DNA of 64,000 bases from Chloroflexota bacterium (GTDB lineage Bacteria; Chloroflexota; Dehalococcoidia; JACPEP01): assembly GCA_016183425.1 (NCBI GenBank), contig JACPEP010000017.1, positions 16,300-80,299 on the forward strand, in the 5' to 3' direction. The position numbers and the translations under genes were made by a program. The notes under the pieces are model-generated. The model was not told where the DNA came from, did not search any database, and worked only from the letters and a program-made list of their open reading frames with translations. This document shows, one piece after another, positions 50,510 through 58,849 of the stretch. The number at the start of each line of letters is the position of its first letter. The stretch's first letter is position 1.

Positions 50510-52048
50510 ATGGAGTTTTCAGAGACCAGTGTCCAACGGGAGATAGTAGATGACTTGGATGCCTTGTTGGGGACGTTACCATCCCAAATTGCAGAGCCTA
50601 TCGTTCAGCGGGGAGACCGTCATGACCTGCTAGAGGTTGTGATGGACTTGGGTCGTCTTCCTGAGGCCCGCTTTCCCAACCATGAGGTGATCCTGCACCG
50701 GCGGGAGGTGACGGAGGATGACCTGGCCTACGTGGTGGCCCGAATTGGCGCTTTTGGAGGCGATAATCGGGCGGGCATTGAGCGCACCCTGCACCGCATC
50801 TCCGCTTTTCGCAACCGCAAGGGACGCGTTGTGGGCCTCACCTGCCGCGTCGGTCGGGCTGTCTTTGGCACCATAAAGATAATTGAGGACTTGGTGCGCT
50901 CGGGCAAGAGCCTGCTGCTTTTGGGCCGCCCCGGCGTGGGAAAGACCACTATGCTTCGGGAGGTGGCCCGTGTGCTGGCCGATGATATGGGCAAGAGGGT
51001 GGTCATTGTGGATACTTCCAACGAAATCGCCGGCGATGGGGATATACCCCACCCTGCCATCGGCCGCGCCCGCCGTATGCAAGTGCCCACCCCGAGCTTG
51101 CAACATGCCGTGATGATCGAAGCCGTGGAGAACCATATGCCGGAGGTTATCGTTATCGATGAGATCGGCACGGAGCTGGAGGCCGCTGCCGCGCGAACCA
51201 TTGCCGAGCGGGGAGTCCAACTGGTGGCCACCGCCCATGGCAATACCCTGGAAAATGTAACTATGAATCCTACCCTATGCGATCTGGTGGGAGGGATTCA
51301 AACGGTGACCCTGGGGGATGAGGAGGCGCGGCGGCGGGGGACGCAAAAATCGGTGCTGGAGCGCAAAGCCCCCCCCACTTTCGACGTGGTGGTGGAGATT
51401 CAGAGCTGGGTAAGAGTGGCGGTTCACCCTGACGTGGCTCAGGTAGTAGATATGATACTTCGGGGTCTGCCCGTGGTGCCCCAGGTGAGGCTCCTGGACG
51501 AGCGGGGACGCATCGGCATCGAAAAGGAGGTGCTTCCTCCTTTGGGAAGGCAAAGAGGGGATAGAGAGGTTAAGGGTGAGGAAAATGGCGTCACCCGTCT
51601 CCTCACCTTCGGGGTTAATCACAGCCTTTTGGGGGGCATTATAAGCAGCAGAGGGTTTCCAGTGAAGGCGGTGGAGCTGGTGGAGGAGGCAGATATGGTG
51701 TTGACCCTGCGCAGCTACTATCGCCGCAAGCCTCAGGTGATAAGGGACGCGGAAGCCCTGGGCATTCCCATCTACGTGTTGAGGAATAATACCGCGGGCC
51801 AGATAGAGCAGTCTTTGGCCAGCATTGTGGAGGCTCATGTCCCCCTGGATGCTGTGAGTCTGGCTCTTAAAGAGGCAGAAGAAGCCATCAAGAAGGTGGC
51901 TAGCTCCGGTCGGGCGGAGGAGCTCAGCCCCCAGCGGTCCTATATCCGCCGTCTCCAGCATCAGATGGCGGAGGCCTATAACCTCTCCTCCCGAAGCAGT
52001 GGCAAAGAGCCCTACCGCCGAGTAAAGATTTTTGCGGGCGCCCTTTAG
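50510..52048 (+). CDS. R3H-domain AAA-type ATPase (ycf45/SpoIIIAA-like)
   Basis: A 512-residue ATPase. An N-terminal region ([41 protein letters not shown]) precedes the P-loop GRPGVGKTT (139-147). Then come [30 protein letters not shown], Walker [15 protein letters not shown] and [12 protein letters not shown]. Residues about 365-430 form a further small domain, and the C-terminal part (about 440-505), with [21 protein letters not shown], is R3H-like, for single-stranded nucleic acid binding. The family occurs in plastids, cyanobacteria, Firmicutes and Chloroflexota and is poorly understood. It precedes tmk closely. Confidence 0.87.
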   Translation: MEFSETSVQREIVDDLDALLGTLPSQIAEPIVQRGDRHDLLEVVMDLGRLPEARFPNHEVILHRREVTEDDLAYVVARIGAFGGDNRAGIERTLHRISAFRNRKGRVVGLTCRVGRAVFGTIKIIEDLVRSGKSLLLLGRPGVGKTTMLREVARVLADDMGKRVVIVDTSNEIAGDGDIPHPAIGRARRMQVPTPSLQHAVMIEAVENHMPEVIVIDEIGTELEAAAARTIAERGVQLVATAHGNTLENVTMNPTLCDLVGGIQTVTLGDEEARRRGTQKSVLERKAPPTFDVVVEIQSWVRVAVHPDVAQVVDMILRGLPVVPQVRLLDERGRIGIEKEVLPPLGRQRGDREVKGEENGVTRLLTFGVNHSLLGGIISSRGFPVKAVELVEEADMVLTLRSYYRRKPQVIRDAEALGIPIYVLRNNTAGQIEQSLASIVEAHVPLDAVSLALKEAEEAIKKVASSGRAEELSPQRSYIRRLQHQMAEAYNLSSRSSGKEPYRRVKIFAGAL

Positions 52049-52064
52049 CGCGAGGTGGCCTTTT

Positions 52065-52700
52065 TTGTTGTCTCCTGAGGCGACTTCCAAGTTTATCACC
52101 TTTGAGGGAGGCGAGGGGGCGGGTAAAACCACCCAGTGTCAAGCCCTTTTGAAGCGCCTCCGCCAGCGGGGTATGGTGGTGCTGCTAACTAAAGAGCCGG
52201 GAGGCACTCCATTTGGGCACGGAATACGTATGTGGCTCAAAGGCACCCGTCGAGAGAGAATTGTCCCCGAGGCGGAGCTTTTTCTCTTTCTGGCCTCTCG
52301 GGCTCAGTTGGCCTCCCAGGTGATTCGACCGGCCCTGCTCAGGGGTGAAGTAGTTATCTGCGACCGCTACACCGAATCCACCTACGCCTATCAAGGGTAC
52401 GGTCGAGGGATAGACCGGGAGGCTATCGGTATTATGAACAAGGTGGCCACGGAAGGGTTATCTTCTGATCTGGTGGTGCTTCTGGACGTCCCTCCTGAAT
52501 TGGGCCTGACCCGTACCGGAAACGATTACTTTCAGCGTGAGGGTCTGGAGTTTCACCGCCGGGTTCGTCAGGGGTATCTGGACATGGCAGCCCGGGAAGG
52601 GGAAAGGTGGCTGGTGGTGGACGCCGCTTTACCGCCTGGTGAGGTGAGTGAGATTGTCTGGGGCCGTGTTCGGAGGATGTTAGAGGGGAAGGGAGGCTGA
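52065..52700 (+). CDS. tmk: Thymidylate kinase
   Basis: A dTMP kinase of about 211 residues. The P-loop is FEGGEGAGKTTQ (about 13-24). LTKEPGGTPFG, EAELFLFLASRAQLASQVI, VICDRYTESTYAYQGYGRG (DRY motif) and VVLLDVPPELGLTR are family motifs. The TTG at 52065 (or 52068) has GAGGTGG about 6 bases upstream. A longer form from 52032 would overlap the previous gene and add residues with no family match. Confidence 0.93.
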   Translation: MLSPEATSKFITFEGGEGAGKTTQCQALLKRLRQRGMVVLLTKEPGGTPFGHGIRMWLKGTRRERIVPEAELFLFLASRAQLASQVIRPALLRGEVVICDRYTESTYAYQGYGRGIDREAIGIMNKVATEGLSSDLVVLLDVPPELGLTRTGNDYFQREGLEFHRRVRQGYLDMAAREGERWLVVDAALPPGEVSEIVWGRVRRMLEGKGG

Positions 52701-52701
52701 A

Positions 52702-52893
52702 GTGGATCTCATGCGGAGCTTTCTTCAGAGACATCCCCGCCTGGCTATGTGGGCGGCCCTGGCGGTGGGGATGGTGCTTATTCTTCTCTTCACGGCCAAG
52801 GATGTCGGTCTGTTGCCCACGCAGATGGCGACTCTGTTAGTGTCTACCATTGTGCTGGCGGGTCTCTGTGTGTGGATCATCCACTGGGAGTGA
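52702..52893 (+). CDS. Small membrane protein of unknown function
   Basis: A 63-residue protein with two hydrophobic segments (AALAVGMVLILLFTA and MATLLVSTIVLAGLCVWII) separated by KDVGLLPTQ. The GTG start follows GGGAGG and lies 1 base after tmk, which supports translation. It ends 17 bases from the convergent regulator gene. I do not recognise the family. Confidence 0.6.
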   Translation: MDLMRSFLQRHPRLAMWAALAVGMVLILLFTAKDVGLLPTQMATLLVSTIVLAGLCVWIIHWE

Positions 52894-52910
52894 GGGAAGG
52901 GCGAAACTCG

Positions 52911-54368
52911 CTATGCCCGCCTCATCATGTATCCCTCGCCCCGGATGGTGATGATCCGCTTTTGAGCTCCGGTATCGGCTAGCTTGCGCCGCAGGCGGTG
53001 AATACATACATCTACCACGTTGGTCTGCCCATGGTACTCGTCTCCCCAGACGCGCCGCAGTATGGTCTCCTGATTCAGAGGCCGTCCGGCGTGCTCCGAC
53101 AGCAGGTATAGCACCTCGAACTCGGTAGGGGATAGGGAGAGACGTTTTCCTTCCAGGGAGACCTGGCCTTTAGGCCCGTCTATATAGAGGTCCCCTATCT
53201 GGAGCTCCCCTTTTCGTCGCTGCTCCCGCCCTCGATCCATACGCTGAATAACCGACTCCATCTCGGTAGCCAGTTGTTGAACCCGGCTTTGTCCTCGCTC
53301 GTGGATGATAGCGTGGGAGATAGCATTGCCTGCCAGCTCGCCATAACCCTGGGCCAGGCGCAGCTCTTCCGGGGTAAAGGCACGGGAAATATGGAAGTCG
53401 AAAAGGAAGATGGCGCCTACTGTCTCACCCCGGGCCTTCAGGGGAATGGCCACGAAGGTCCTCAGGGAAAGTCCCTGGGCCCAAGGGGGTAGCGCCCCTT
53501 TGCCTTCGGTCGTAGGGGACAAAGCCACGGCGGTTCCTGCAGCCATGGCCTTGGCGATGAGGGAGTCCGGCGTTGGTGTAAATGACGTCTCCGGGAGGCT
53601 GGAAATGGCTAATTGTTGGGGAGAGATGTTGCCCTGTTTAAATGTTAGCGAGGCGCCATCGGCTAGGAAAAGGAGGCAGTGGGAAAGGTTAAGGGCAGCG
53701 GGGGCATTTTCTATAATATCCTCCACCACGGTGCTGAGCTCCAGGGTACGACTTATGCTTTTGGCTGCTTCTAGCAGGCCGCGGGCTCGGTTCTCTACCC
53801 GTAGAATCTGTTGTAAAACCTCCTTTTCTTCCCTTTCTCTGAATCGTTTCTGGGCGAGATAGCCGCTGAATACGGCCAGAAAGTAGAAGAGGGGAACCTG
53901 GATGGCAACTAAGCCGCCCACCAGGTTTTCGGCACCTTGCACTATTATTAGGATGCCGTAGCCCAAAGAGAAGGCGGTGGCAGCGGCGAGGCTGCTGACA
54001 TAGCCCAGGTATATGGAGTAATAGATGATGAAGACGGGAAATAGTATGAATAGAGGGCTTACTACGCCACCGGTAATGAACATGGCCGTGCTCAACATCA
54101 CGGCATCTACTATTACCATGCCTATCACTGTGTAGGGGGAGGCGAAGCGGGGGAGGATGTAGTACCTGAGCGCCAGAAGATAGGCCAGGTAGACAAAAAC
54201 AAGGGTCACCGCGGGCAGCAGAGCCACCTCACGCTGGAACCACAAAAGGGCGGCCGACGCTACCAGCAACGTCGCCAATCGGAACTTAAGAGTCTCCGAC
54301 TCCGTTTTCAGGATGAGGTTTTCGGTCATTTCTAGATCTTTTGCTACCATACCATTATATTTTAGCAT
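52911..54368 (-). CDS. Membrane-bound GAF sensor fused to an OmpR-type winged-helix DNA-binding domain
   Basis: A 485-residue protein. Residues about 30-172 contain some five to six hydrophobic helices (LATLLVASAALLWF, AVTLVFVYLAYLLAL, VIGMVIVDAVMLSTAMFI, LFILFPVFIIYYSIYLG). A coiled segment (KEVLQQILRVENRARGLLEAA) leads to a GAF domain (about 205-360: LELSTVVEDIIENAPAALNLS, FVAIPLKARGETVGAIFLFD). The C-terminal about 90 residues are a Trans_reg_C winged helix: LSLSPTEFEVLYLLSEHAGRPLNQETILRRVWG and VVDVCIHRLRRKL. There is no receiver or kinase domain, so this is a one-component membrane-tethered transcription factor. The start is uncertain; an internal ATG at 54329 is possible. Confidence 0.85.
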   Translation of the reverse strand: MLKYNGMVAKDLEMTENLILKTESETLKFRLATLLVASAALLWFQREVALLPAVTLVFVYLAYLLALRYYILPRFASPYTVIGMVIVDAVMLSTAMFITGGVVSPLFILFPVFIIYYSIYLGYVSSLAAATAFSLGYGILIIVQGAENLVGGLVAIQVPLFYFLAVFSGYLAQKRFREREEKEVLQQILRVENRARGLLEAAKSISRTLELSTVVEDIIENAPAALNLSHCLLFLADGASLTFKQGNISPQQLAISSLPETSFTPTPDSLIAKAMAAGTAVALSPTTEGKGALPPWAQGLSLRTFVAIPLKARGETVGAIFLFDFHISRAFTPEELRLAQGYGELAGNAISHAIIHERGQSRVQQLATEMESVIQRMDRGREQRRKGELQIGDLYIDGPKGQVSLEGKRLSLSPTEFEVLYLLSEHAGRPLNQETILRRVWGDEYHGQTNVVDVCIHRLRRKLADTGAQKRIITIRGEGYMMRRA

Positions 54369-54373
54369 CTTTT

Positions 54374-54386
54374 TGACAACCTGTCA
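54374..54386. promoter_or_regulatory. Inverted repeat upstream of the membrane-bound regulator
   Basis: TGACA-ACC-TGTCA is a perfect 5-3-5 dyad just upstream of the regulator gene. It is a candidate autoregulatory operator, because OmpR-type winged helices often bind paired half-sites next to their own gene. No flanking promoter with good spacing was found. Confidence 0.4.
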
Positions 54387-54440
54387 GCTTTTTTGGGGTG
54401 AGTGTTACAAATTAGATTATTGTTGTTCTGTAATTTTACA

Positions 54441-56555
54441 CTATTTGAGGCTCTCCAGGAAGTGGCGCGCCTCCAGGTATCCAGGGTCGATGCTGAGAGC
54501 GGCCTCCAGGCTCTGCCTGGCCTCGGTTTCTTGACCCAGGGCGTGGTATACCTGACCCAGTCGCAAGTAGGTGGGAGCGAGACGTGGGCTCAGTTCTCGG
54601 GCGGCCAGGAATTCTTTTAATGTCAATTCCAGGGAACCTTCCTGGAAATAAACGGCTCCCAGGTTGAAGTGGGCGGGTAGGTTCTGGGGCTGAAGAAGGA
54701 TAGCCTGTTGGTAGTGCTCCCTGGCTTCCTTCGCCGCCCCCCTATCGAAAGACAGATTGCCCAAGGCCAGGTGGGTTTCGGCCAGTACCTCAGCCAACTC
54801 GTCTCGGCTCAGGCCGCCGAACTGGGGCTGGGGACTGTCAACTCCCTGGGGGTAGGCGTCGAGAAGGGCCTGGTACGTCTTTTGAGCCTTTTCCCACTGA
54901 CGAAGGTCCAGGTAGGCCCGGCCCAAGCGACGATAGGTTTGGGGGTCCTGGAAGGCCGGGTTTTTACTGCTTATGGCCTCCATTTCCCTCACCGCCGGTT
55001 CCAGCGTGGGCATGCCCAAGGCGGCCTCTTCCAGATACAGCCGGGCCAGGAGACCTCGGTAAGACACATTGCGGGGGCTGAGCTGGGTTGCCTTGCTGGC
55101 GGCGGAGATACCCGCCTCCAGATTCTCGACCCTTTTGCTTTCCACGAACTTATCTAAAGCTCTATTGGCGGCGAGGAAATAAGGCTGGGGGTCCAGGGGG
55201 TTGAGGCGGGCCGCCCAGGCGTACTCTCCCCGTTCCAGGAGGAACTGCTCCCCTATTTGTAGCGAGGCCCAAAGGAGAAGGATGGCGGCCATCCCCATTA
55301 GAATTGGCCTTATCTCTCTTGTGGGCGGCTTGGAGAGGGGTGGGGGGGTGGCGGCGAGCATTCCCACCTCGATCCAGAAGAGGAGACCCAGGGCCGGAAT
55401 GTACCAGTCCAACTCTACCAGGTTATGGAGGCTGCTGGCCAGGGTACCCCCGATAAGGCCGGCCATCAGGGGGGTGGTGTTTCGGCGGTCCTGCCAGGCG
55501 CTCCATCCCCGCCAGGCCAGAGCGGCCATGAAGGCCAAAGCCAGCAGCAGGCCGAGCAGGCCCATCTCGGCCCCGCTCTGAAGAGGAAAGTTGTGGGCGT
55601 ATTTGGAGAAGAACCGGGGGTCTTTTTGATATTCGGAGAAAATGGTCGGGAAGGTGCCTGGTCCGGTGCCCCACAAGGGATTGTCCTTCATTATGTTCAA
55701 GGCCCCCTCCCAGTAGTTCAAACGTGGCCCCAGGGTTCCCGTGGCCTCGCCCCCGGTGGCCGCTGACGCCACCGATGTAATAGCCCGGGAGCCGGTGCCC
55801 ACGGCGTAGCCCAGGCTGGAGCCTTGAATGAGATAGGCCGCACCGGCGGTGAAAATAAGCAGGATGGCTAATAAACTAAGCAGTCTTTGCCAGTTCTGCC
55901 TGGTCAGAAGAAAAAGGATGGTGATTACCAGGCTGGGGGCCATGGCGAACCAGCCGCCTCGGGAGTAGGTGAGGAAAAGACAACTGGCCAGAAGAACACT
56001 GCTGCCGCCGTAGGCCAGGGCCTCCCGAAAGGAAGGGGCGGATAGATAGAGGGCCAGGGACAAGGGCAAAATAAGACCCAGGTAGCCGGCGAAGTGGTTT
56101 TTGTTGCCCAGGAGGGAGTTCATCACCGGCTGAGCCTCTTGACCCATCTCACCCCAGTAGAGGTAGATGGCCGCCATACTCATGACCAGACCTAGTAAGA
56201 TGATGATCTGCGCTGCCAGACGCCACTGTGTCTGGCATGACCGGGGGGCGAGGATGCCGGCGGCGAGGAGGAAAACCAGGAAATAGCTGGCCCATTGGCC
56301 GCCGAAGGAGAGGCTGACGGCTACGTCCGTTGAAGGGAAGCTGCTGATGATGGCCCACAAGAGGTAAGCGGCCGCCGTTCCAGCGACGAAGGGCGCGGCG
56401 GGCACGGGGCCTCTAGGGTAGGTAGTAGGCCAGCCGCCGACGGCTGGCCTATACAGCCAGATAATGGCCAAAAGGGCGATGGCCCCCTGGGTTCCCAGAG
56501 AAACGAAGGGCATCTTGGAGTAGATGCCCAGAAGGCTGGTGGCCATCACGGCCAC
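54441..56555 (-). CDS. O-antigen ligase-like membrane protein with C-terminal TPR repeats
   Basis: A 704-residue protein. Residues about 1-450 hold ten or more hydrophobic segments with the Wzy_C-type core: YLGLILPLSLALYLS, FLTYSRGGWFAMAPSLVI, NIMKDNPLWGTGPGTFPTIFSEY and YAHNFPLQSGAEMGLLGLLLAL. Residues about 470-700 are tetratricopeptide-like helices (RRLGRAYLDLRQWEKAQKTYQALLDAYP, AHFNLGAVYFQEGSLELTLKEFL, TYLRLGQVYHALGQETEARQSLEAAL). It would attach or polymerise glycans outside the membrane, or glycosylate pilins (PglL/PilO-like), given the pilin genes next door. A GTG start with no clear ribosome site and a stop close upstream hint at a trimmed N-terminus. A palindromic repeat is embedded in the gene. 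Confidence 0.82.
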   Translation of the reverse strand: MAVMATSLLGIYSKMPFVSLGTQGAIALLAIIWLYRPAVGGWPTTYPRGPVPAAPFVAGTAAAYLLWAIISSFPSTDVAVSLSFGGQWASYFLVFLLAAGILAPRSCQTQWRLAAQIIILLGLVMSMAAIYLYWGEMGQEAQPVMNSLLGNKNHFAGYLGLILPLSLALYLSAPSFREALAYGGSSVLLASCLFLTYSRGGWFAMAPSLVITILFLLTRQNWQRLLSLLAILLIFTAGAAYLIQGSSLGYAVGTGSRAITSVASAATGGEATGTLGPRLNYWEGALNIMKDNPLWGTGPGTFPTIFSEYQKDPRFFSKYAHNFPLQSGAEMGLLGLLLALAFMAALAWRGWSAWQDRRNTTPLMAGLIGGTLASSLHNLVELDWYIPALGLLFWIEVGMLAATPPPLSKPPTREIRPILMGMAAILLLWASLQIGEQFLLERGEYAWAARLNPLDPQPYFLAANRALDKFVESKRVENLEAGISAASKATQLSPRNVSYRGLLARLYLEEAALGMPTLEPAVREMEAISSKNPAFQDPQTYRRLGRAYLDLRQWEKAQKTYQALLDAYPQGVDSPQPQFGGLSRDELAEVLAETHLALGNLSFDRGAAKEAREHYQQAILLQPQNLPAHFNLGAVYFQEGSLELTLKEFLAARELSPRLAPTYLRLGQVYHALGQETEARQSLEAALSIDPGYLEARHFLESLK
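56426..56451. repeat. TAGGCCAG-type palindromic repeat inside the ligase gene
   Basis: TAGGCCAGCCG and CGGCTGGCCTA form perfect 11-base arms around a 4-base centre, inside the coding sequence, where it encodes part of YRPAVGGWPT in the loop after the first membrane segment. It is related to three intergenic copies at 56620-56647, 57789-57814 and 57831-57866. Confidence 0.75.
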
Positions 56556-56619
56556 CAGTCACCAGTAGTGAATGCTGGTGCCCCAAAGGGACCCTTTTTT
56601 CATGGTCATAAATATAAGG

Positions 56620-56647
56620 GTAGGCCAGTCGCCATCGGCTGGCCTAC
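56620..56647. repeat. TAGGCCAG-type palindromic repeat
   Basis: GTAGGCCAG and CTGGCCTAC are perfect 9-base arms around a 10-base centre, between the ligase gene and the first pilin gene. Confidence 0.75.
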
Positions 56648-56693
56648 CTTCGTTTATGCTTGGGCCCTCTAACCTCTAACCCTTTTTTCCTCC

Positions 56694-56721
56694 GTAGGGG
56701 CGCAGCATGCTGCGCCCCTAC
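56694..56721. repeat. 28-base perfect palindrome downstream of a pilin gene
   Basis: GTAGGGGCGCAGCA is followed at once by its exact reverse complement, 17 bases past the pilin stop codon. No T-run follows on the minus strand, so it is more like a short palindromic repeat than a terminator. A near-identical copy lies after the second pilin gene. Confidence 0.8.
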
Positions 56722-56738
56722 CTTTCTTGGTGCTCAGG

Positions 56739-57170
56739 CTACGGGTAGATGCCGTCCTGATAACCGCGGCCCGAGTTGGAGTCGGAGGTCACTCGCCCCT
56801 TGGCGTCTACGAACCAGCTATAAAAGCCGGTGCACCCGGAGCAGTTGCTGCTGCTGCCGGACTCAGGCACCTTGTTCAGGTATCCCTCGCTTATCAGGTG
56901 ATCCATATTGATGTATACCGTGGTGCTGGGGGTATCGCTGCTGATTCCCGTCCCCGTGGGGTACACCCGCTTGGTAGCCCGCTTGGTATCGGTGTAGTAG
57001 GCGTCCACCGCCCCCTGTATCACCCGTCTATCGCTTTCATAGGCCCGGTCTTTGCCCCGGCCCAGGAAGCCGGTTACATTGGGCACGACGATGGCTACCA
57101 GGATGCCCAGGAGGGCCAGGACGATGAGAATCTCCACCAGAGTAAAGCCTTGCTGCCCTTTTCTGTACAT
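56739..57170 (-). CDS. Type IV prepilin (paralogue 1)
   Basis: A 143-residue prepilin. The 8-residue leader MYRKGQQG is followed by FTLVEILIVLALLGILVAIVVP, with glutamate at mature position 5, so PilD would cut after the glycine and N-methylate the phenylalanine. The globular part includes YYTDTKRATKRVYPTGTG, YLNKVPESG and a small loop CSGC that may form a disulfide, ending GRGYQDGIYP. It is about three-quarters identical by eye to the neighbour at 57310-57741, indicating tandem duplication. An extended -10 promoter candidate lies upstream. Confidence 0.92.
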   Translation of the reverse strand: MYRKGQQGFTLVEILIVLALLGILVAIVVPNVTGFLGRGKDRAYESDRRVIQGAVDAYYTDTKRATKRVYPTGTGISSDTPSTTVYINMDHLISEGYLNKVPESGSSSNCSGCTGFYSWFVDAKGRVTSDSNSGRGYQDGIYP

Positions 57171-57246
57171 CTCTTCTTATTTCCCTTCTGCTTGGGCCTT
57201 CTAACCGCTAACCCTTTTTTCTTCGAGTGTAGAAGGTGTACCGCTG

Positions 57247-57255
57247 ATTATAACA
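57247..57255 (-). promoter_or_regulatory. Candidate extended -10 promoter of pilin paralogue 1
   Basis: On the minus strand TGTTATAAT is a perfect extended -10 (TGn plus TATAAT), 77 bases before the pilin start codon. It lies in a stretch of about 37 bases that is absent from the matching flank of the other pilin copy, so it may have been gained after the duplication. Confidence 0.5.
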
Positions 57256-57261
57256 TATTCA

Positions 57262-57289
57262 GTAGGGGCGCAGCACGCTGCGCCCCTAC
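57262..57289. repeat. 28-base near-perfect palindrome downstream of pilin paralogue 2
   Basis: GTAGGGGCGCAGCA followed by CGCTGCGCCCCTAC, matching at 13 of 14 paired positions. It occupies the same place relative to the pilin stop as the copy at 56694-56721. Confidence 0.8.
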
Positions 57290-57309
57290 CACCTTGTTGC
57301 TTGCTCAGG

Positions 57310-57741
57310 TTACGGGTAGATGCCCTCCGCATAGCCCCGGCCGAAAAGGGAGATAGTGGTCACTCGCCCCTTGGTGTCTACGAACCAGCTATAGTAGCCG
57401 GTGCACCCGGAGCAGTTCTCGGTGCTGGCGGACTCGGGCAGCTTGTTCAGGTAGCCCTCGTTCATCAGGTGCGTCATATTGATGTACACATTAGCGGCGG
57501 CGGTGTCGCTACTGGTGCCGTTCAGTGTCGGGTAAACCCGCTTGGTGGCTCGTTTGGTATCGGTGTAGTAGGCGTCCACCGACGCCTGCACCGTCCGTCT
57601 GTCGCTCTCCCAGGCCTGACTCTTGCCCCGGCCCAGGAAGCCGGTGACGCTGGGCACTACGATGGCCACCAGGATGCCCAAGAGAGCGAGAACGATGAGA
57701 ATCTCCACCAGGGTAAAGCCCTTTTGCCCTCTTTGATTCAC
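57310..57741 (-). CDS. Type IV prepilin (paralogue 2)
   Basis: A 143-residue prepilin. The GTG at 57741 follows an AGGAG-rich stretch and gives the 8-residue leader VNQRGQKG, the same length as in the paralogue; an ATG 24 bases upstream would read through that ribosome site. The mature sequence starts FTLVEILIVLALLGILVAIVVP with the conserved E5. The remainder parallels the neighbour: YYTDTKRATKRVYPTLNG, YLNKLPESA, NCSGCTGYYSWFVDTKGRV, GRGYAEGIYP. One of the two is probably the major pilus subunit; the sequence does not say which. Confidence 0.93.
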   Translation of the reverse strand: MNQRGQKGFTLVEILIVLALLGILVAIVVPSVTGFLGRGKSQAWESDRRTVQASVDAYYTDTKRATKRVYPTLNGTSSDTAAANVYINMTHLMNEGYLNKLPESASTENCSGCTGYYSWFVDTKGRVTTISLFGRGYAEGIYP

Positions 57742-57788
57742 CTTTTGTCTCCTTTTCTCCTTCAAAACTAATCTACTCTTTCAGGGGG

Positions 57789-57814
57789 GGTCAGTCGTTG
57801 GCGACTGGCCTACC
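57789..57814. repeat. TAGGCCAG-type imperfect palindromic repeat
   Basis: GGTCAGTCG-TTGG-CGACTGGCC, with one G.T pair, followed by TACC; a degenerate member of the family, upstream of pilin paralogue 2. Confidence 0.6.
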
Positions 57815-57830
57815 ATATTCTGTTTTCCTC

Positions 57831-57866
57831 GTAGGTAGGCCAGCTACCCGCCACTGGCCTACCTAC
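57831..57866. repeat. TAGGCCAG-type palindromic repeat with 13-base arms
   Basis: GTAGGTAGGCCAG and CTGGCCTACCTAC are exact reverse complements around a 10-base centre. This is the longest-armed copy, just downstream of the third prepilin gene. Confidence 0.8.
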
Positions 57867-57882
57867 CTGCTGGTTGCGGCCA

Positions 57883-58521
57883 CTACTTGGATGCCGGGTA
57901 GATCTTGATGTACTTGTCGCCCGCCTCAGTGAGCTTGAAGACATGTACGCTACGAGACTCTACGCCGTTGATGGTGGAGCCCTTGAGGAGTAGCCAGGCG
58001 TACACCAACTTGGTAGCGGAGCCGTTGGTCTGTTTCCAGTCAGAGTTGGCCGGCTTGCGGTTCACGAAGTCGGGGACCAGCTTCTTGACCATCAGGTTGC
58101 CAGCTTGGTCCCTAGTCCGGGTGGTGTCGCTGAAAACAAGGGTGGTGTAGGTAATGGGGGAGGTGGCGGCCACTTGCTGCAATGTCGTGGTGCCGTCTTC
58201 GTCGTACAGTTGTATGCCGTCAGACTTGATATTGTTGCTGACCACGGCGACCAGCTCTAGCCCGTTCTCGCCAGTGTCACCACCGCTATTGGGCTCCGGC
58301 CAATCGTTGTTTCGGGACGATTCGGTGTTGAACCGCTGTATCGCCTGCTGCATGTTGTAGGCGTCGGATTTGACCTGGCTATCCTCGCCGGCGGTCTTGG
58401 CTCCCATAACGCCGCCGCCCACGATGGAGGCCAGCACGGCCAGGATAGCGACTACTACCAAGAGCTCGACCAGAGTGAAGCCTCCTTCACTCTTCAGAAA
58501 CCTTCTGATTAACCTGTTCAT
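57883..58521 (-). CDS. Type IV prepilin-like protein (minor pilin or GspG/H-like)
   Basis: A 212-residue protein. The leader MNRLIRRFLKSEGG is followed by FTLVELLVVVAILAVLASIVGG, with E5 in place, so it is a PilD substrate. The rest is longer than the two pilins and has no CSGC loop: MQQAIQRFNTESSRNNDWPEPNSG, VSNNIKSDGIQLYDEDG, KKLVPDFVNRKPANSDW and a C-terminal KIYPASK. It may prime pilus assembly or act as a pseudopilin. It is first in the pilin group and has a promoter candidate about 250 bases upstream. Confidence 0.9.
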   Translation of the reverse strand: MNRLIRRFLKSEGGFTLVELLVVVAILAVLASIVGGGVMGAKTAGEDSQVKSDAYNMQQAIQRFNTESSRNNDWPEPNSGGDTGENGLELVAVVSNNIKSDGIQLYDEDGTTTLQQVAATSPITYTTLVFSDTTRTRDQAGNLMVKKLVPDFVNRKPANSDWKQTNGSATKLVYAWLLLKGSTINGVESRSVHVFKLTEAGDKYIKIYPASK

Positions 58522-58772
58522 TTGTTTCCTCTTTCCTCTTCTAACCTTTTTACTTACCTACCTGTGGATGTGTAATTCCTTCTCCCGCTATCTCACCCCT
58601 TTCCTCTTTGTTCTAGATTTGGTTCTTGCGTCCTTTCTCCCTTTTTCACCTCCTCCATCCCTTTCGGGGACCCCCGGGTTGGGGAAACTTTCTTGTGTCT
58701 GTAACCTTGACTACCGTCTTTGTTTAACTGGATTAATAGTTATTACAAAATACTTTATTCAAGAACGATAGA

Positions 58773-58801
58773 ACGATAACAAAAAAAAGGGTATTTGTCA
58801 A
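58773..58801 (-). promoter_or_regulatory. Candidate promoter of the prepilin genes
   Basis: On the minus strand TTGACA (58801-58796), a 17-base spacer and TATCGT (58778-58773). It lies in the 328-base AT-rich gap between pilT and the first prepilin gene; the remainder of the gap is pyrimidine-rich on the plus strand and holds no gene. The leader RNA would be about 245 bases. The -10 box is weak (four of six). Confidence 0.5.
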
Positions 58802-58805
58802 TACC
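58790..58805. promoter_or_regulatory. Inverted repeat over the -35 box of the prepilin promoter
   Basis: GGTATT-TGTC-AATACC is a perfect 6-4-6 dyad covering the -35 hexamer, a plausible repressor or activator site. The binding protein is unknown. Confidence 0.4.
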
Positions 58806-58849
58806 TTTTAGGGTGATTTTTTGAAAAATTTTGGGGAATTTTCCCCTTG

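Noticed and set aside
56694..56721. The pilin-flanking palindrome as a rho-independent terminator
   Set aside because: The hairpin is strong but no T-run follows on the transcribed strand, and a near copy occurs after the neighbouring pilin gene as part of a duplicated flank.
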